In this document: positions 10,641 to 21,492 of the stretch, piece after piece | Layout of the letters: every line of letters starts with the position of its first letter | Numbering within the stretch: the first letter of the stretch is position 1 | Assembly (NCBI GenBank): GCA_947683425.1 | Contig: CANTUQ010000160.1 | Location: 248,001-312,000, forward strand | Direction of reading: 5' to 3' | DNA from: Excoecaria cochinchinensis | Taxonomy: Eukaryota; Streptophyta; Magnoliopsida; Malpighiales; Euphorbiaceae | DNA: 64,000 bases | Position numbers and translations under genes: made by a program | The notes under the pieces: generated by a model | Told to the model about the DNA's origin: nothing | What the model saw: only the letters and a program-made list of their open reading frames with translations | Database searches by the model: none

Positions 10641-11277
10641 ATGACAAACAAAATTAAATGAGAACGGGTCCAATGTGTTTACCCTCAGAATTTAAAGATC
10701 GGAAAATAGGATGTCTTGATCCGTCCTCCTTGTCGATTGTATGGTAATAAACACAAAAGTATTTGAGAAAAAATCAAGTTTTAAGCAAATAAAACTCAAG
10801 AAACTATTTTTTTTGGAGAGATAATACCAAGCGAAGGAAATTGATTTTCCTTGCTTTAAATAAATCCTCGGATGAAAAATGTTTTTGAAGAAGAAAAGCT
10901 AAAACAAAATCTGGATATATATTTTTTTTGGCTTTTTTGAAGACTTTCGGTTGCTCCCCCAAAACCTTTAGAGAAAACTCCCTTTTTTCCTTTTGAATAA
11001 AATTGCAGCCTCCTTTGGAAATGAAGGTAAAAGTCCTTTTAATTTTCTATCTTTCCAAAATGGAAAAGACACAAAATTAATTTCTTGATTTTATTTTTTC
11101 AAAGACACCAAAAGAGTGAAAAAAAGGGGAAAGAAAACAGATTGAAAAATCAGAAAACGTAGAGGAAAAGACACCGCGGCCAGAAATGGCCGCTTGCGGA
11201 GGGAGGCAGGGCCGCGCGCCTCACTGGCGAATCGTGCCCCAGGGGGCACGCAGGCCTTCGGCGACGCGCGCCCCACT

Positions 11278-11943
11278 TGGAAGAGCAGTTAGAGCAGCCA
11301 TCTTTCCCGGAGTTCTAGAGCTGTCAGTGGTATCGGGACATTGTGAAGATGACAGAAGGCTTCTGACTCTCTTTCCCTTAGCAGGATCATCTATCCCCCT
11401 ATGGTTTATTCCTCTTCTTTTGATCCCTTGGCTTGGTAACCGATGTAGCTTCATCGGATGATGTTCGAAATAATTGGTATTTTTTTGGAGATTGGGCGAC
11501 TTTAGAGATTACCTTAGTAACTAATGAGTCTAAGAAAATTGATGTATAGTAACAATTTCATTGCCTTTATCAAGCGCAATCCATTTCTGCAGCAGCATAA
11601 GGAAGAAATTCGAAAGTGAAATGCCATTAGCCTTAGCTGCAGAAAGAAAGAACTCACCCAAGCAAGAAAAGGCAAATTGAGGGGCGTTGACCGTATAAAG
11701 AATCGGTTCTTGCGCTCTATCTGTAGAGATAGTCGGTGGACACCCTCTCCTGGCCCACTGGCTTTGTCAAATCCAGAGGGGCTGACCTTAGGGAATATCG
11801 TGGATTTCATTCAGGTAAACGCAGATGTCTCTATGATGAGTGGGTACCTTATGCTGTCGGTTCTTGCCATCAGTGCAGGGCCATCCCCTTCATTCTATGT
11901 TGACCCCGGCCTGGGGCTGCCTTTTTGGGAAGTCCGTTCCCAC
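11278..11943. other. Foreign insert in the LTR, organelle-like (possible NUMT)
   Basis: No other LTR of this family in the window contains this segment. It is even in base composition, non-repetitive and unlike the AT-rich LTR. It is flanked on both sides by copies of the GC-rich LTR word GCCTTCGGCGACGCGCGCCC (11253 and 11968), so it split or duplicated the GC minisatellite. Its texture resembles plant mitochondrial intergenic DNA to me, but no organelle gene is recognised. Short ORFs are not convincing. Confidence 0.5.
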
Positions 11944-12287
11944 CGCGCTCACGGCCCCGCTGGCCAGGCCTTCGGCGACGCGCGCCCTAGTGGGGCGCAC
12001 GCCATTCCCGCGCGGGCGCGGCCCGCACGCAGCTCATAAAAAAAATAAATAAATAAAATAAATAAATAAAGAAGAGAAATAAAAATAAAAATAAAAGGGA
12101 ATAATATAAAATAAATAGATAAATAAAAAAGGGTAAAAAAATGCAAATTTTTGAATTAAAATTTTTAGAGAAACAAATGAGATTTTTGACAAGGATAACA
12201 TCATTATTGACACCTCTACTTGTGGTCAGCATCATTTTCATCATCGGGTAATTCTGATCTTGGACAGCCTTGGGACCTAGTGTCTAC

Positions 12288-12310
12288 AGTCCCAATTTTA
12301 GGGAACTTAG
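12288..12310 (-). other. Polypurine tract of element I
   Basis: On the minus strand CCCTAAAATTGGGAC precedes the LTR start at 12287. It is slightly degenerate compared with the AAAATTGGGGGCAAC of elements 0 and II. Confidence 0.7.
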
Positions 12311-12589
12311 AACTCAAGTGCCTAATTGAGCCAAATTTCAGAAATGAAAGGAGAGAAGCGCGTACCTGAGGCGGTCATCTTCCGAGGTTGTTGCGGGTAG
12401 TTACTGTCTGATCGTCGACGTGTTAACCCTTGTTGCTTTGGCATCTAACCTGTGTGGTGTCTAGCCTTATTAATGTGGTCAATTGAGCTTAATGCGGTGT
12501 CTATCCTCTTCCGTTGTGGCATCTAACCTGTGCAGTGTATAGCCCCAGCCGTGTCGGTATCTAACCTATTGATGCAGATATCCTCATGG

Positions 12590-13153
12590 ATTGAAAGGAT
12601 TTGGAATATTTTGGAAAAAAGCTCAATGCTATGAAGGATAATGCTCCGAAGAGACTGAGAATGCCTTGAAAAAGGACTTAAAGGTTATGCTCCAAAGAGA
12701 CTGAGAATACCTTGAAAAATAACTTAAAGATAATGCTCCGAAGAGACTGGAAATTCCTTGAAAAAATGACTTAATGATAATGCTCCGAAGAGACTGAGAA
12801 TGCCTTGAGAAAAGGACTTAAAGATAATGCTTCAAAGAGACTGAGAATGTGTTGAAAAAAGACTTAAAGGTTATGCTCCGAAGAGACTGAGAATGCCTTG
12901 AAAAAGGACTTAAAGATAATACTCCGAAGAGACTGAGAATGCCTTGAAAAAAGGACTTAAAGATAATGCTCCGAAGAGACTGAGAATGTCTTGAAAAAGG
13001 ACTTAGAGATAATGCTCCAAAGAGACTGAGAATGCCTTGAAAAAGGACTTAAAGATAATGCTCCGAAGAGATTGAGAATGCCTTGGAAAAAGGACTTAAA
13101 GATAATGCTCCGAAGAGACTGAGAATGCCTTGAAAAAAGGACTTAAAGATAAT
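12590..13153 (-). repeat. Tandem array, about 47 bp unit, 12 copies (element I 3' UTR)
   Basis: The unit is GCTCCGAAGAGACTGAGAAT then GCCTTGAAAAAAGGACTTAA and AGATAAT, 46-48 bp with length variation in the A run. It occupies the same place as the 52-bp array of element II and the 25-bp array of element III but is not alignable with them beyond short words. Confidence 0.92.
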
Positions 13154-13231
13154 TGGATGTAAGATGTATGTGCAAAGCTAAACGCATAAATCATGCTGGG
13201 GATTGATGTACGAAAATTATGTGTACACAAC

Positions 13232-13667
13232 GGGTTAATTTCTTTGGTGGTCACTCAACTTTTCGCTTGTAACGATTTGGTCACTAAACTTCAATTTGTA
13301 ACGAAAAAATCACAATGATCGGAAATTGTGCTCGCCGGTAACCGGCGCATGATCTGCAAGGCACAAAGTTGAAGTTTAGTGACTATATCATTACAAGGCA
13401 CAAAGTTTAGTGACTATATCGTTACAAGGCACAAAGTTTAGTGACCACCACAGAAATTAACTCTAATCTGACGTGACCAAATTTTTGATGTGTCATTGGG
13501 CTTTGCCGTACCGATCACGCGCCGGTTGCCGGCGAATGCAATTTTCGGTTATTATGATTTTTTCATTACAAAATAATAGATGAATTATTTTTTTGTTACA
13601 AATTAAAGTTTAGTGACCAAATTGTTACAAGCCACAAAGTTGAGTGACCACCGAAGAAATTAACCCT
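13232..13667. mobile_element. MULE-type MITE with 9-bp TSD
   Basis: A 436-bp element with long terminal inverted repeats: left GGGTTAATTTCTTTGGTGG.. and right the complement of AGGGTTAATTTCTTCGGTGG... The similarity (TGGTCACTCAACTTT, CTTGTAACGATTTGGTCACT) continues for roughly 100 bases on each side. Perfect duplication gtacacaac at 13223-13231 and 13668-13676. Long TIRs with a 9-bp TSD are the hallmark of Mutator-like elements. No transposase. Absent from the corresponding places in elements II and III. Confidence 0.9.
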
Positions 13668-13676
13668 GTACACAAC

Positions 13677-15126
13677 TATACGTGTAAAAGATTAAATGCA
13701 CGTGATAAGTGCTTGTGCTAGGCAAGTGCGAAGAATTATGTGCTGCAAGTGCACAGGGATTATGTGCACGAAATGCGCGCGAAGAATTGCTTATGCAAGA
13801 TATATATAAAGTTCATGCATGTGTGAATACGTGTTGGGAGTCGTCAAATGTCATGCACATGAGATGCATATGTATGCAGTAATGCAGGATAAGGATTCAT
13901 CTGAGTGGATTTGGGAGGCGAGAGCCGGTTTAATCGTAATTTACAGCAGGATCGGTGCCCCTGGAATTGCTTTTGATTTTCATGCCTCTGGGGGATTATG
14001 AGGTTCTCCTCCGATACCTGTAGTCATTTTTTGAAGGTAGTGTATCCCTTGTGGATTTTCACACTAGCTTTTCTTAGCGGGAAATGCGTCCTTTTCGGAT
14101 TTCCATATAACCCTGTGCCTTATTTTTTGCCTGGAATGGACCCAATCCAATCCAACGGCTTTTATTTATTTCATTTTTTGTAGGATAGACTACCTGTTCC
14201 CAGGTTTTCACCCTGCCCTTTGTCCTAACTTTTGCTTAGAGCTCCAGTCACGATTTTCATCTCTAACGGCCCCTTTTTTTTTTGCAAGAGAAATTGAAGT
14301 TATCGCAAAAGATCTTCCAGGTACGATCGGCATGTGCTTATGTCTCGGATTATGGTTGTATGAGCTTGGTTCTTATCATGAAGATGTTGTAGAATTGGTT
14401 CTATCATGATAATGTAGACTTGGCTTCATAGTTGATAGCAGGGTGAATCGGCTGAAGTGCTTGAGTGGACAAAGCGTCGGAGGGTAGATAGTACCAATGC
14501 GCTGATTCTATGCCGGAACCAAACAACTTTGAGTAGGCAAGATGAATTGCTCTGGTCGGAGACCACACCCTTGCCTCCATAAGTGCATGTAAGAGAAGAG
14601 TACTTAGCCCCACAGTAGATAATAGGACTCATCGGCTTAGGCATCTGGTTGGTGAGAGCAGGAGTAGAGTAGCCATTTAGATTTCATACATTCAGTAATG
14701 AATGATGTTTCTCTTTATAAAAGAACTAAGAAATGATGAGTCAAACTGCTTTTATTTTATGTATTTACAAAGGTTGTGTGCATTTCAGCATGATTTCTCC
14801 ATACATGATCACCATCTAACATGGATTCGGAATGCAAAATTACATCTAATCTCGAAGTGGATCTTGAAAGCATCAGACTCCTGTTTCCAATCACCCCTCT
14901 CGAGTTTTTTTGATTGGATATTTTCTCTCAAGCCTCTAATTTTTGACCAGGATGCCTTTTTTTGGTTTTCATCCTGACAAGGTGCCCAATTTTAGCAAGG
15001 CCGCCTTTTTTTGGTTTTCAACCCGCTGGGCATTTATTCTCTTCTTTTGATTTTTTAGTCTTTAGCCATGGACCTTCTTGGGTCTGTTGATGCTGACTGG
15101 TTCTTTGAACTTGCTTCCCTTGCTGT
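13677..15126 (-). other. Element I non-coding 3' region
   Basis: No intact coding sequence. From about 13860 it aligns with 22110-23320 in element II and 32570-33480 in element III (shared plus-strand landmarks GGGGGATTATGAGGTTC, TTTCACCCTGCCCTTTG, TTTTCGGATTTCCATATAAC). It is therefore a family feature that has been copied, not local decay. CT-rich patches occur near 14270 and 15000. Confidence 0.7.
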
Positions 15127-15529
15127 CTATTGGAATGCTGCTCCCTTGGGTAACAACTTTTCAAGAACAAATGGGTCTTCATACATTGACCTGAATTTAC
15201 CTCGTCCATTTGGAACACTCGGACCTATTGGCTTAAAGACCAAATCTCGCTCTTTCAGTGGGCGCTTTCTGACTTTCTTCCCAGATGATTCAACAAGAGG
15301 TTTTCTGATAGATCTGGTTGTGATAGTAATCCCAAAACCTGTTTCCATTTAACGCGCTTAGCTGCTGTAGCCGTTGCTCCCACGACTGCCCCTTAAATAT
15401 TTGACGTGCTTCAACGGGCAGTAATGTTTTCACCTCATGCATCAAGGTGTAAAGCGTGACTCTTGTAAGTGTTTCAATTACAGACCTCAGAATGGGTCTA
15501 CTCCATAATCTTCTTGGCCTTCCTCTCAT
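15127..15529 (-). pseudogene. Relic of integrase C-terminal part, element I
   Basis: Two overlapping minus-strand frames together resemble the integrase C-terminal region of Tat/Ogre polyproteins. The first has TLTRVTLYTLMHEVKTLLPV (family form like TGATPYTLVYG.EAVLPVE) followed by LSALNGNRFWDYYHNQIYQK. The second has ERDLVFKPIGP then NGRGKFRSMYEDPFVLEKLL, the RGKF..YEGP.VV module. Joining them requires a frameshift. The catalytic core upstream is missing. The same relic is present in element II with RGKFIPAYEDPFVLEKLL. Non-functional. Confidence 0.75.
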
Positions 15530-15627
15530 TTGGCATCTCAGCTGTATGTCATCAGCTTATCTCTCATACAACACACCCTTTATACTTATGGATTGGGTGG
15601 ATGACTCATGGATTAGTCTTCAGGTCT

Positions 15628-15838
15628 TTTCCAGTGCCCAAGAAGAATGGCAAAATATAGATATGTCTCTCGCACTGCACACCTTATACATTGATGAACT
15701 GGGTGGATAGCTTATAAATTAGTCTTTAGATCCTTTTCAGTATTTAAGAAGAACGGCAAAATGCAGGCATGTGTAGACCAACGGGATTTGAATAAACCTT
15801 GCCCCCAAATACCGTTCCCTTGCCCCCTGATCAATTCT
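15628..15838 (+). pseudogene. Inverted reverse-transcriptase fragment, element I
   Basis: On the plus strand, opposite to the element's own gag and pol, two consecutive pieces encode an RT N-terminal signature: FPVPKKNGKI at 15628-15657 and, about 110 bp on, KKNGKMQACVDQRDLNKPCP followed by QIPFPCPLINS at 15746-15838. The family consensus here is KKNGKxRVCVDxRDLNKACP..FP. The segment runs into a T-rich tract and faces the native minus-strand RT relic at 15937-15993, forming a convergent inverted pair. The catalytic YxDD region is absent. Confidence 0.8.
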
Positions 15839-15936
15839 CTTTTTCTTTTTTTTTTCAATTTAATTATTTTTTTCTTTTTTTTTGCTCCCCAATTTTTTTT
15901 TCTTTTTTTTTTTGCTCCCCAAATTTCATTCTTTTA

Positions 15937-16400
15937 ACAAGTTTCGCTCAAATCCTAAAGTTTACACATACGCACACTTTTCTTCTTAACCATTGGGACC
16001 ATCGTTGTTCAGTCTAATCAGGCATTACATCTCAGTAAGAATTTTGGTCCCATCCCTACTTATGGATCTCCCCTTTCAACCATTTCTACCCACTTCAGCT
16101 TGAGTCTTCTGAGCTTCTGTGTCACCTGTCCATGATTAGGATACACTGGCATAGCTTGTTTGGCGGCTTCATAATCATATCTTGGCATGTCTTCATAGGT
16201 CCAGGCAAAGACTTTTTATTACTTTTTTTTATTTTCTCTCTTTTTAATCTCTCTTCAGGAGTCATAACAAATGCTATCAAGATTTTATTTGGGTTCCCCA
16301 AAGTTCCGAGATTAAATGGAATGGCATTAGTTGAATCAATGTCAAATATAAATGTGCCATGATTATGCATAGTGAAATCATAAGAAACATCACACAAATA
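15937..16400 (-). pseudogene. Relic of pol N-terminal linker and RT start, element I
   Basis: On the minus strand 16130-16397 reads FNLGTLGNPNKILI..MTPEERL, resembling the linker before RT in Tat-lineage pol (INLGT..NPK..I...LSPEE). Next come QKLRRLKLKW near 16090 and MVKKKSVRMC then DLSETC at 15937-15993, the RT KKK.GKxRxCVxFRDLxxAC signature with stops and small deletions. Everything between this point and the integrase tail is deleted. Elements II and III share the same truncated layout. Confidence 0.7.
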
Positions 16401-16578
16401 AATAAAACCAATCGTTTCGCTTAATAGAAACCAAAATTAAAAGCACTGTCATTAAACAGTTTCAAAAATAAAAAGAACATCTGAATAGCTAACACCCTCC
16501 TGTTTCCACTAGCACAGCTGTTTTGGCCAATGGTTCATCACCATCCGTGGGAACCACCTTTATTCTCCACTTAGGTAC

Positions 16579-18081
16579 TCAATTTGTCTTCCTCTCCTCC
16601 TTTTGCTCTTTTGGATCAGACATTAATTCTTGAATACGATCTCTCAGAGGATGACAATAGTCTGTTCTATACCCTGTGTACTGGTGATATGCATAATACC
16701 AGTTTGTTCTGTGTCTAGGCTGTCCTTGGCTTGGTGCAGGCCCGGTTGGCAAGGGTTGTAACTTTCCTTCTTTGATGAGGCGGGCAAAATACCAAGACAA
16801 TGGCCTACCTGAGATGGTGAGGTGGCGTCAAGTCATTTCCGTGGCTGAAACTTCTGCTGCCCTAGGTTTGCTCCCGTTGCCACTACTGCTTCCTTTGCTT
16901 TCACCCAAGGCAAAGTTTGCAGGCTTAGCCATTTTGTCCATATGTTCGACCTCAGCTTCAATGGCTATATCTTTAAGCGACTCCCAGTCTTTGAGTCCCT
17001 TCATCTTTAGTACCTCTCTTAGGTATGAGCTACCATTCCTGATGAACAACCTTATTTGGTCAGGGGTATCAGGTTTTCTCTTCATTTCCATGACCCGGTT
17101 TCTCCATCTGGTGAGGTACTCATGGAATGACTCCTCGGGCTTCTGCTGCAGTAGCTCTAGGTCTTTCAGAGTGACCTCCATTTTTGTGCTGCAATTATAC
17201 TGCCTCATGAACTCATCAGTCAGGAGGTCCCAGTCCTCCTTGGATCTCCTATCCAGCCCATGATACCAGTCCACTGCCGGACCCGCTAGACTGAGACAGA
17301 AATAGTCCACTTTTTACCTCTTAGTCAACCCTATACCCTTCAAAATCAGGGTGTATTGCTTAACATGTGCAGAAGGATCTAATGTACCGTCAAATTTTGG
17401 CAAGTCTGGCATCTTAAACCTCTGGGGCAAAAGCTCTCCATCATCCAAATCCATATCTTCAGGGATGATCCCTTTCCCGGCTGACAGTAAACGCGTAATC
17501 TCTTCGATCTTTTCTCCCATTTTCCTCACTATATCCTCCTCTACTTTGGGAGTTTCGTTTCTCATAGCCTGAGGAATTACCAGCTCATCCTCTTCCTCTA
17601 CTATGAAATCATCTTCTGGGTTAAGAATCCTTGCTCTTCTTGGCTCAACTGGCACAACAGCAGCTTTAGGTTCATTTACAGGTTGATGGGCAGTGACTCC
17701 AGCGAGGGGAGCCTCTCCACCAATAGGCGGTTCGACTTGCCCCCGAGGATGGGCTACCAGCGATTGTGGAGCCATAGGTGCTTGTGGAGCAGGAGGCTGA
17801 GCAATCCTTTTGACCATTGCTCCCATCATGTTCAACATCCTTCATTCAAATTCCTCTAGCCTCCTAGCGAGGTCTTGAGTAGTCAAAGCTCCGATTTCTT
17901 CTGCCATGGAAGATGATTCACTAGCTGTAGAGGGTGACTCAAAATCCCAAATAGGCACTAATTCTAATAATCCAAAGGGCAAGTCTGTCGTCACTAGTCA
18001 ATCGTCAGAACCCTTAGTCGACTTGGATGAATCTATGGTAGCTAAAAGATCAAGATTGTTAGAATAATGCATGGATGACAT
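16579..18081 (-). pseudogene. gag: Gag of element I (only copy keeping the capsid core)
   Basis: The start is taken at 18081 (MSSMHYSNNLDL), matching the intact start of element II. Two in-frame TGA stops follow, then two open blocks: 17838-17314, with a Pro/Ala-rich linker and PDLPKFDGTLDPSAHVKQY, and 17310-16828, with FCLSLAGPAVDWYHGLDRRS and DLELLQQKPEESFHEYLTRW, the Retrotrans_gag fold of Tat/Ogre Gag. The last block (16800-16579) holds a zinc-knuckle relic, YAYHQYTGYRTDYC, where the CX2HX4HX4C ligands are lost at two positions (C to Y, H to Y). No protease follows. Gag would normally form the particle that packages the RNA. Confidence 0.85.
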
Positions 18082-19028
18082 ATAAAATGCATGGAGGAAA
18101 TTACACGCGGGATGATATGTACACGTGAAAAAAATAATATGCAGATGAAAAGATATATACGCACACGACATGAGATTATACGCAAGAGGATATGCACATG
18201 TGAAAAAAATAGCATGCAGACAGAAAAGTATATACACACACAACATGAGATAAGATATATTATTATTTATATATACATGTATTTATTTTATTGACATGCA
18301 TGAATGACATGCGATGCGCGAGTGTGCTGTGCAGTATCCACAACCACATACAAGTAGATAGATCCTTCCAACCTTATCACTCCCACACACGACGTCGTGC
18401 GGTCTCTTTCCTAGGTGGGCTTCATCCGAGGGTTAACAGGGAACCCATCGGACACGTATAATGCACGGTGAAAAATCAGCAGCATAACAGTCTTAATCTA
18501 ATGCGCATTCGTATGGGTTTTGGCCATTACTATTTAGACAATTCAATCAAGTTAAGGTGGGCTTACCGGGGCATGAAAGCCTTTGATAAAGAACTACTTA
18601 ATTTGCGTGATTATGTTTAATACGTGATGGTCCACATCACAAGCATCGTATTAAGGAGCATACCACCTAGTGGAAGTTTCTATTTGTCATTACATGGGCT
18701 TTACTCGATGGTGATTTTTTAGGTCTAACCCAAGCATGGTCCCTGCCAATGGATCTAGCTCATCACGAGCATAGTGATCGATTGGGTCTCCATTTGATAT
18801 ACATTTAATAGTACGAGGCTTGAGCTGGTGATTATCCTTAATACTTCCCTACAATGAGTGAAAGTAGGGTCATGCTTCGAGAATGCACCGGGGTAAGATA
18901 GGGGACCAACTAACATAATTCTAAGGCTCTAAAATGCAATGTAAATTTCGAAAAGAGATATAATTTTAGGTTTTAAAAACTCAAGTATACATTTTAACCA
19001 AAAAACTTCTGAAGCGAAGACTCAAACG
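18082..19028 (-). other. Element I 5' leader (between PBS and gag)
   Basis: Non-coding. It aligns with 26322-27250 and 35957-36890, with plus-strand landmarks CCTAGGTGGGCTT, CTTACCGGGGCATGAAAGCC, GTCCCTGCCAATGG and GGGTCTCCATTTGATATAC. 18100-18260 holds two copies of a roughly 75-bp unit rich in GATATGTACACGTG and AAAAATAATATGCAGA words. No uORF of note. Confidence 0.75.
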
Positions 19029-19047
19029 GTCCCCAGTGGAGTCACCA
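19029..19047 (-). other. Primer binding site, element I
   Basis: On the minus strand TGGTGACTCCACTGGGGAC starts one base after the LTR end. Equivalents occur at 27251-27269, 36891-36909 and, as TGGCAACTCTGCTGGGGA, at 43240-43257. The cognate tRNA is not assigned here. Confidence 0.8.
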
Positions 19048-19048
19048 C

Positions 19049-19120
19049 TGTGATGCATGCAAGACCCAGTAAGGGCACTCGCCGAATCCGCTTTTAGGAT
19101 TCGAGAGACTGGTTCGCATC
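19049..19120 (-). mobile_element. Outer 72 bp of the shared element I/III LTR, split by element II
   Basis: It starts TGTGATGCATGCAAGACCC and resembles the first 70 bases of the element I 3' LTR at 9005 (ACCCAGTAAGGGC.CTCGCC). It ends with gcatc, repeated at 29699-29703 after element II, where the LTR resumes. Confidence 0.85.
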
Positions 19121-21347
19121 TGTGACGTGCGTCGGAACCCAGCAAGGGCCCTCGCTGTTGAATCCGCCTTTGGGATTCGAGGGATTAGTTTGCGTCTTTT
19201 GATCATGGGTGCCACGAGACATCATGGGTGTATTCCTCCTAATAGAACATTGAGAAGAACCACCTAGCCTCACGACGCCTATAGGCACCTTTGAGGTATC
19301 ATGGAGTCGCCACCCAATTTACAAGAAATTGGGAAAAGATTCTAAACTCTTAATGGTCTAGACCAGAGATTGGTGTTCGGAACTTCACTCTTATTTATGC
19401 TTTGATTAATTATAAATGAGTTATTAACCTCTTAAAATTATATCTCTTATCTCACATGATCAATGCATTTAAATTTAAAGGTGCATCGCAAGCATTCAAA
19501 GGTGGTAAAAGGAAAGCGATAAAGAAAAGCGGTAAATTAAAGCAATAAACACACAAGCACACAATTACAAGGGAAATAGAGTCGGAATACAACCCCAATG
19601 AAAGGAGATTAAATAGAATTTGCCTCAAAATTAATTACAAGGGCCCCAAAAGAAATGAATTAAGAAACAATCAAACACGACAAACGTAAAGAAAGACATA
19701 CATAAATCGGAGCATTCGTTAATTTTAGGAACATTGGTTTCTTCGCATTTGTTTGAAGTTTAGGAACATTGGCTCCTTCGCGTTTATTTAAAGAGGATTC
19801 GAAGAGTCATTTTGGTTCTTTGATGAAAATGGGGATGAGTGATCCCATTTTTGGAGAAAATTGACTCTTCATTTTAATTGTGATGTTTTTATTGTTGGGC
19901 TAAAATAAGGGACATTGGTCCCAATTTTATTAGTAAAAATTTCAATTTAATTATAGAAATATTTTTGTGATTTTTTATCCCACGCGTGCATAAATAAATA
20001 TTTGCAAATAAACACAAAACATATAGAAAGAGGGTTAAAAAGGTCTCACCAAATCGAAGTGTTGGTCCGCTTACTAGTAATAATAATATAATAACAATAA
20101 TAATAATAATAATAGTGATAATAATAATAATAATAATAATAGTGTGCAAGGATAATACACAATAATGAGTATAACGCAAATAAGCATGATAATAATAATA
20201 AATATAATGATAGTGATAATGATAATAATAATAGTAGTAGTAATGATAATAACAGGAGAGTCACAAAAAAAATCAAAGTAAAGCAAGCAAATAATATATT
20301 AACAGTGATATTAACACATTAAAATGCTAAAAATAAATAATAGACATGGTAATAATTGCAAAAATAATAATATTAACAATAACAAATAATGAACAAAATA
20401 AGTGAGAATGGGTCCAAAAATGTTTACCCTCAGAATTTATAGATCGGAGAAACGGTGTCTCGATTTGTTTTCCTTGTCGAATTTGTGGTGATGAACGCTT
20501 GAAGAAAATGTAAAAATTGATACTTTAAAATAAATTAACACAAGAGAATATTTTGATAAAGAATATTTTTAGTGGATGATTGAGTAAAGGAAATTAATTT
20601 TCCAAGCTCAAATCACCCAACAAATGAATTGTTCTTGAAGAGAAAGTGAAAAAGAAAAATTAAAACTTTGATTTTTGCTCTAAAGAAAACGTTGGCTGCT
20701 GTTCTTGGTTAAGAGAAAACCAAGTTTTTTCTTTTTAATCAAATGCAGCCTCCCTTAGGAAATGAGCCCCAAAAACCCCCTTTAATTTTTGCCTTGGCCA
20801 AAAATGGGAAGAGGACAAAGTGCTTTCATTTTTAGTTAATCAAAACAAGCATGAAAGTGTGAAAGAAACGGAAAAATCAAACTGGAAAACAGACTGGAAA
20901 ATGCAGAAAAATCAGGCGAAAAGTGGCCGTACGGAGAAGGGGTGATGCACGACCTCATGGGCGCGCGAAGGACAGGCGACACGCGCCCCTACTGGAGAGA
21001 CGCGGCCCGCGGGGTACGTGCCTAGCGCAGGCAAAGCGCGCCCCAGGGGGCGCGTGCAACAAGCTGCCGCGTGCGGCGTCGGCCATGCGCGCGCCCGCAG
21101 CCTCCACGACAGGCCTGGCCCGAGCAAGTGACACGCAAAAAAAAGAAAATTAAAATAAAAAAATTAAAATAAAAATAAAAAGGAATAAAAAGAAGAGTAA
21201 AAACGCAAAATTTTGAATTAATATTTTTAAAGTAACCAAGGAGATTTTCGACAAGGCAAGCATCATTTTCGACACCTTTACTAGCAAGTATCACTTTCAT
21301 CATCGAGTAATTCCGATCTTGGACCGCCTCGAGACCCGGTGTCTACA
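19121..21347 (-). mobile_element. Element II 3' LTR
   Basis: It runs from TGTGACGTGCGTCGGAACCC to GGTGTCTACA. An AAT block lies at 20075-20260 and a GC-rich minisatellite at 20930-21130. It is shorter than its mate because of the deletion near 20070 and a contracted AAT tract. Confidence 0.9.
20930..21130. repeat. GC-rich minisatellite island in element II 3' LTR
   Basis: About 200 bp dominated by GCGCGCC, CGGCCCGCGGGG and GGGGCGCG words in an AT-rich LTR. On the minus strand it lies about 220-420 bp from the LTR start, probably U3. Homologous islands at 11170-11290, 29250-29490 and 39165-39415 differ in length and order. Confidence 0.75.
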
Positions 21348-21366
21348 GTTGCCCCCAATTTTGGGG
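21348..21366 (-). other. Polypurine tract of element II
   Basis: On the minus strand CCCAAAATTGGGGGCAAC abuts the LTR start TGTAGACACCGGG at 21347. Confidence 0.85.
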
Positions 21367-21492
21367 AACTCTAGAACTTAGGTGCCTAAGTGAGCCAAAA
21401 TTCAGAAAAGAAGGGAAGAGACACGTACCTGAGGCGGTCGCTTTCCCAGACTGGACGGAATTATTGGAGTGGTTATGCTTTTTGAGGTGGTG

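Larger units (their letters stand above)
9005..12287 (-). mobile_element. Element I, 3' LTR (3.3 kb)
   Basis: Bounded by TGTGAAGTGCGTCGG (9005) and GTGTCTACA (12287), the inverted TGTAGACAC..CA termini of the family, and followed by a minus-strand PPT. It lies within the 25-bp array of element 0. Inside are an AAT block (10085-10640), a GC-rich minisatellite and a foreign insert (about 11278-11943) that explains its extra length. Its first 230 bases match 19049-19120 plus 29704-29860, its own 5' LTR. Confidence 0.85.

Noticed and set aside
11677..12039. ORF of 120 residues across the foreign insert
   Set aside because: It spans the junction between the insert and the GC minisatellite and shows no recognisable domain.
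13232..13667. Long inverted repeat considered as a microRNA precursor
   Set aside because: The 9-bp target duplication and terminal position of the repeats identify it as a MITE; a small RNA role is possible but not shown.
15068..15352. Plus-strand ORF starting MDLLGSVDADWFF, with a homologue at 23274-23549, considered as a conserved small gene
   Set aside because: It is the antisense of the integrase-tail relic; conservation is explained by the shared element and it is lost in element III.
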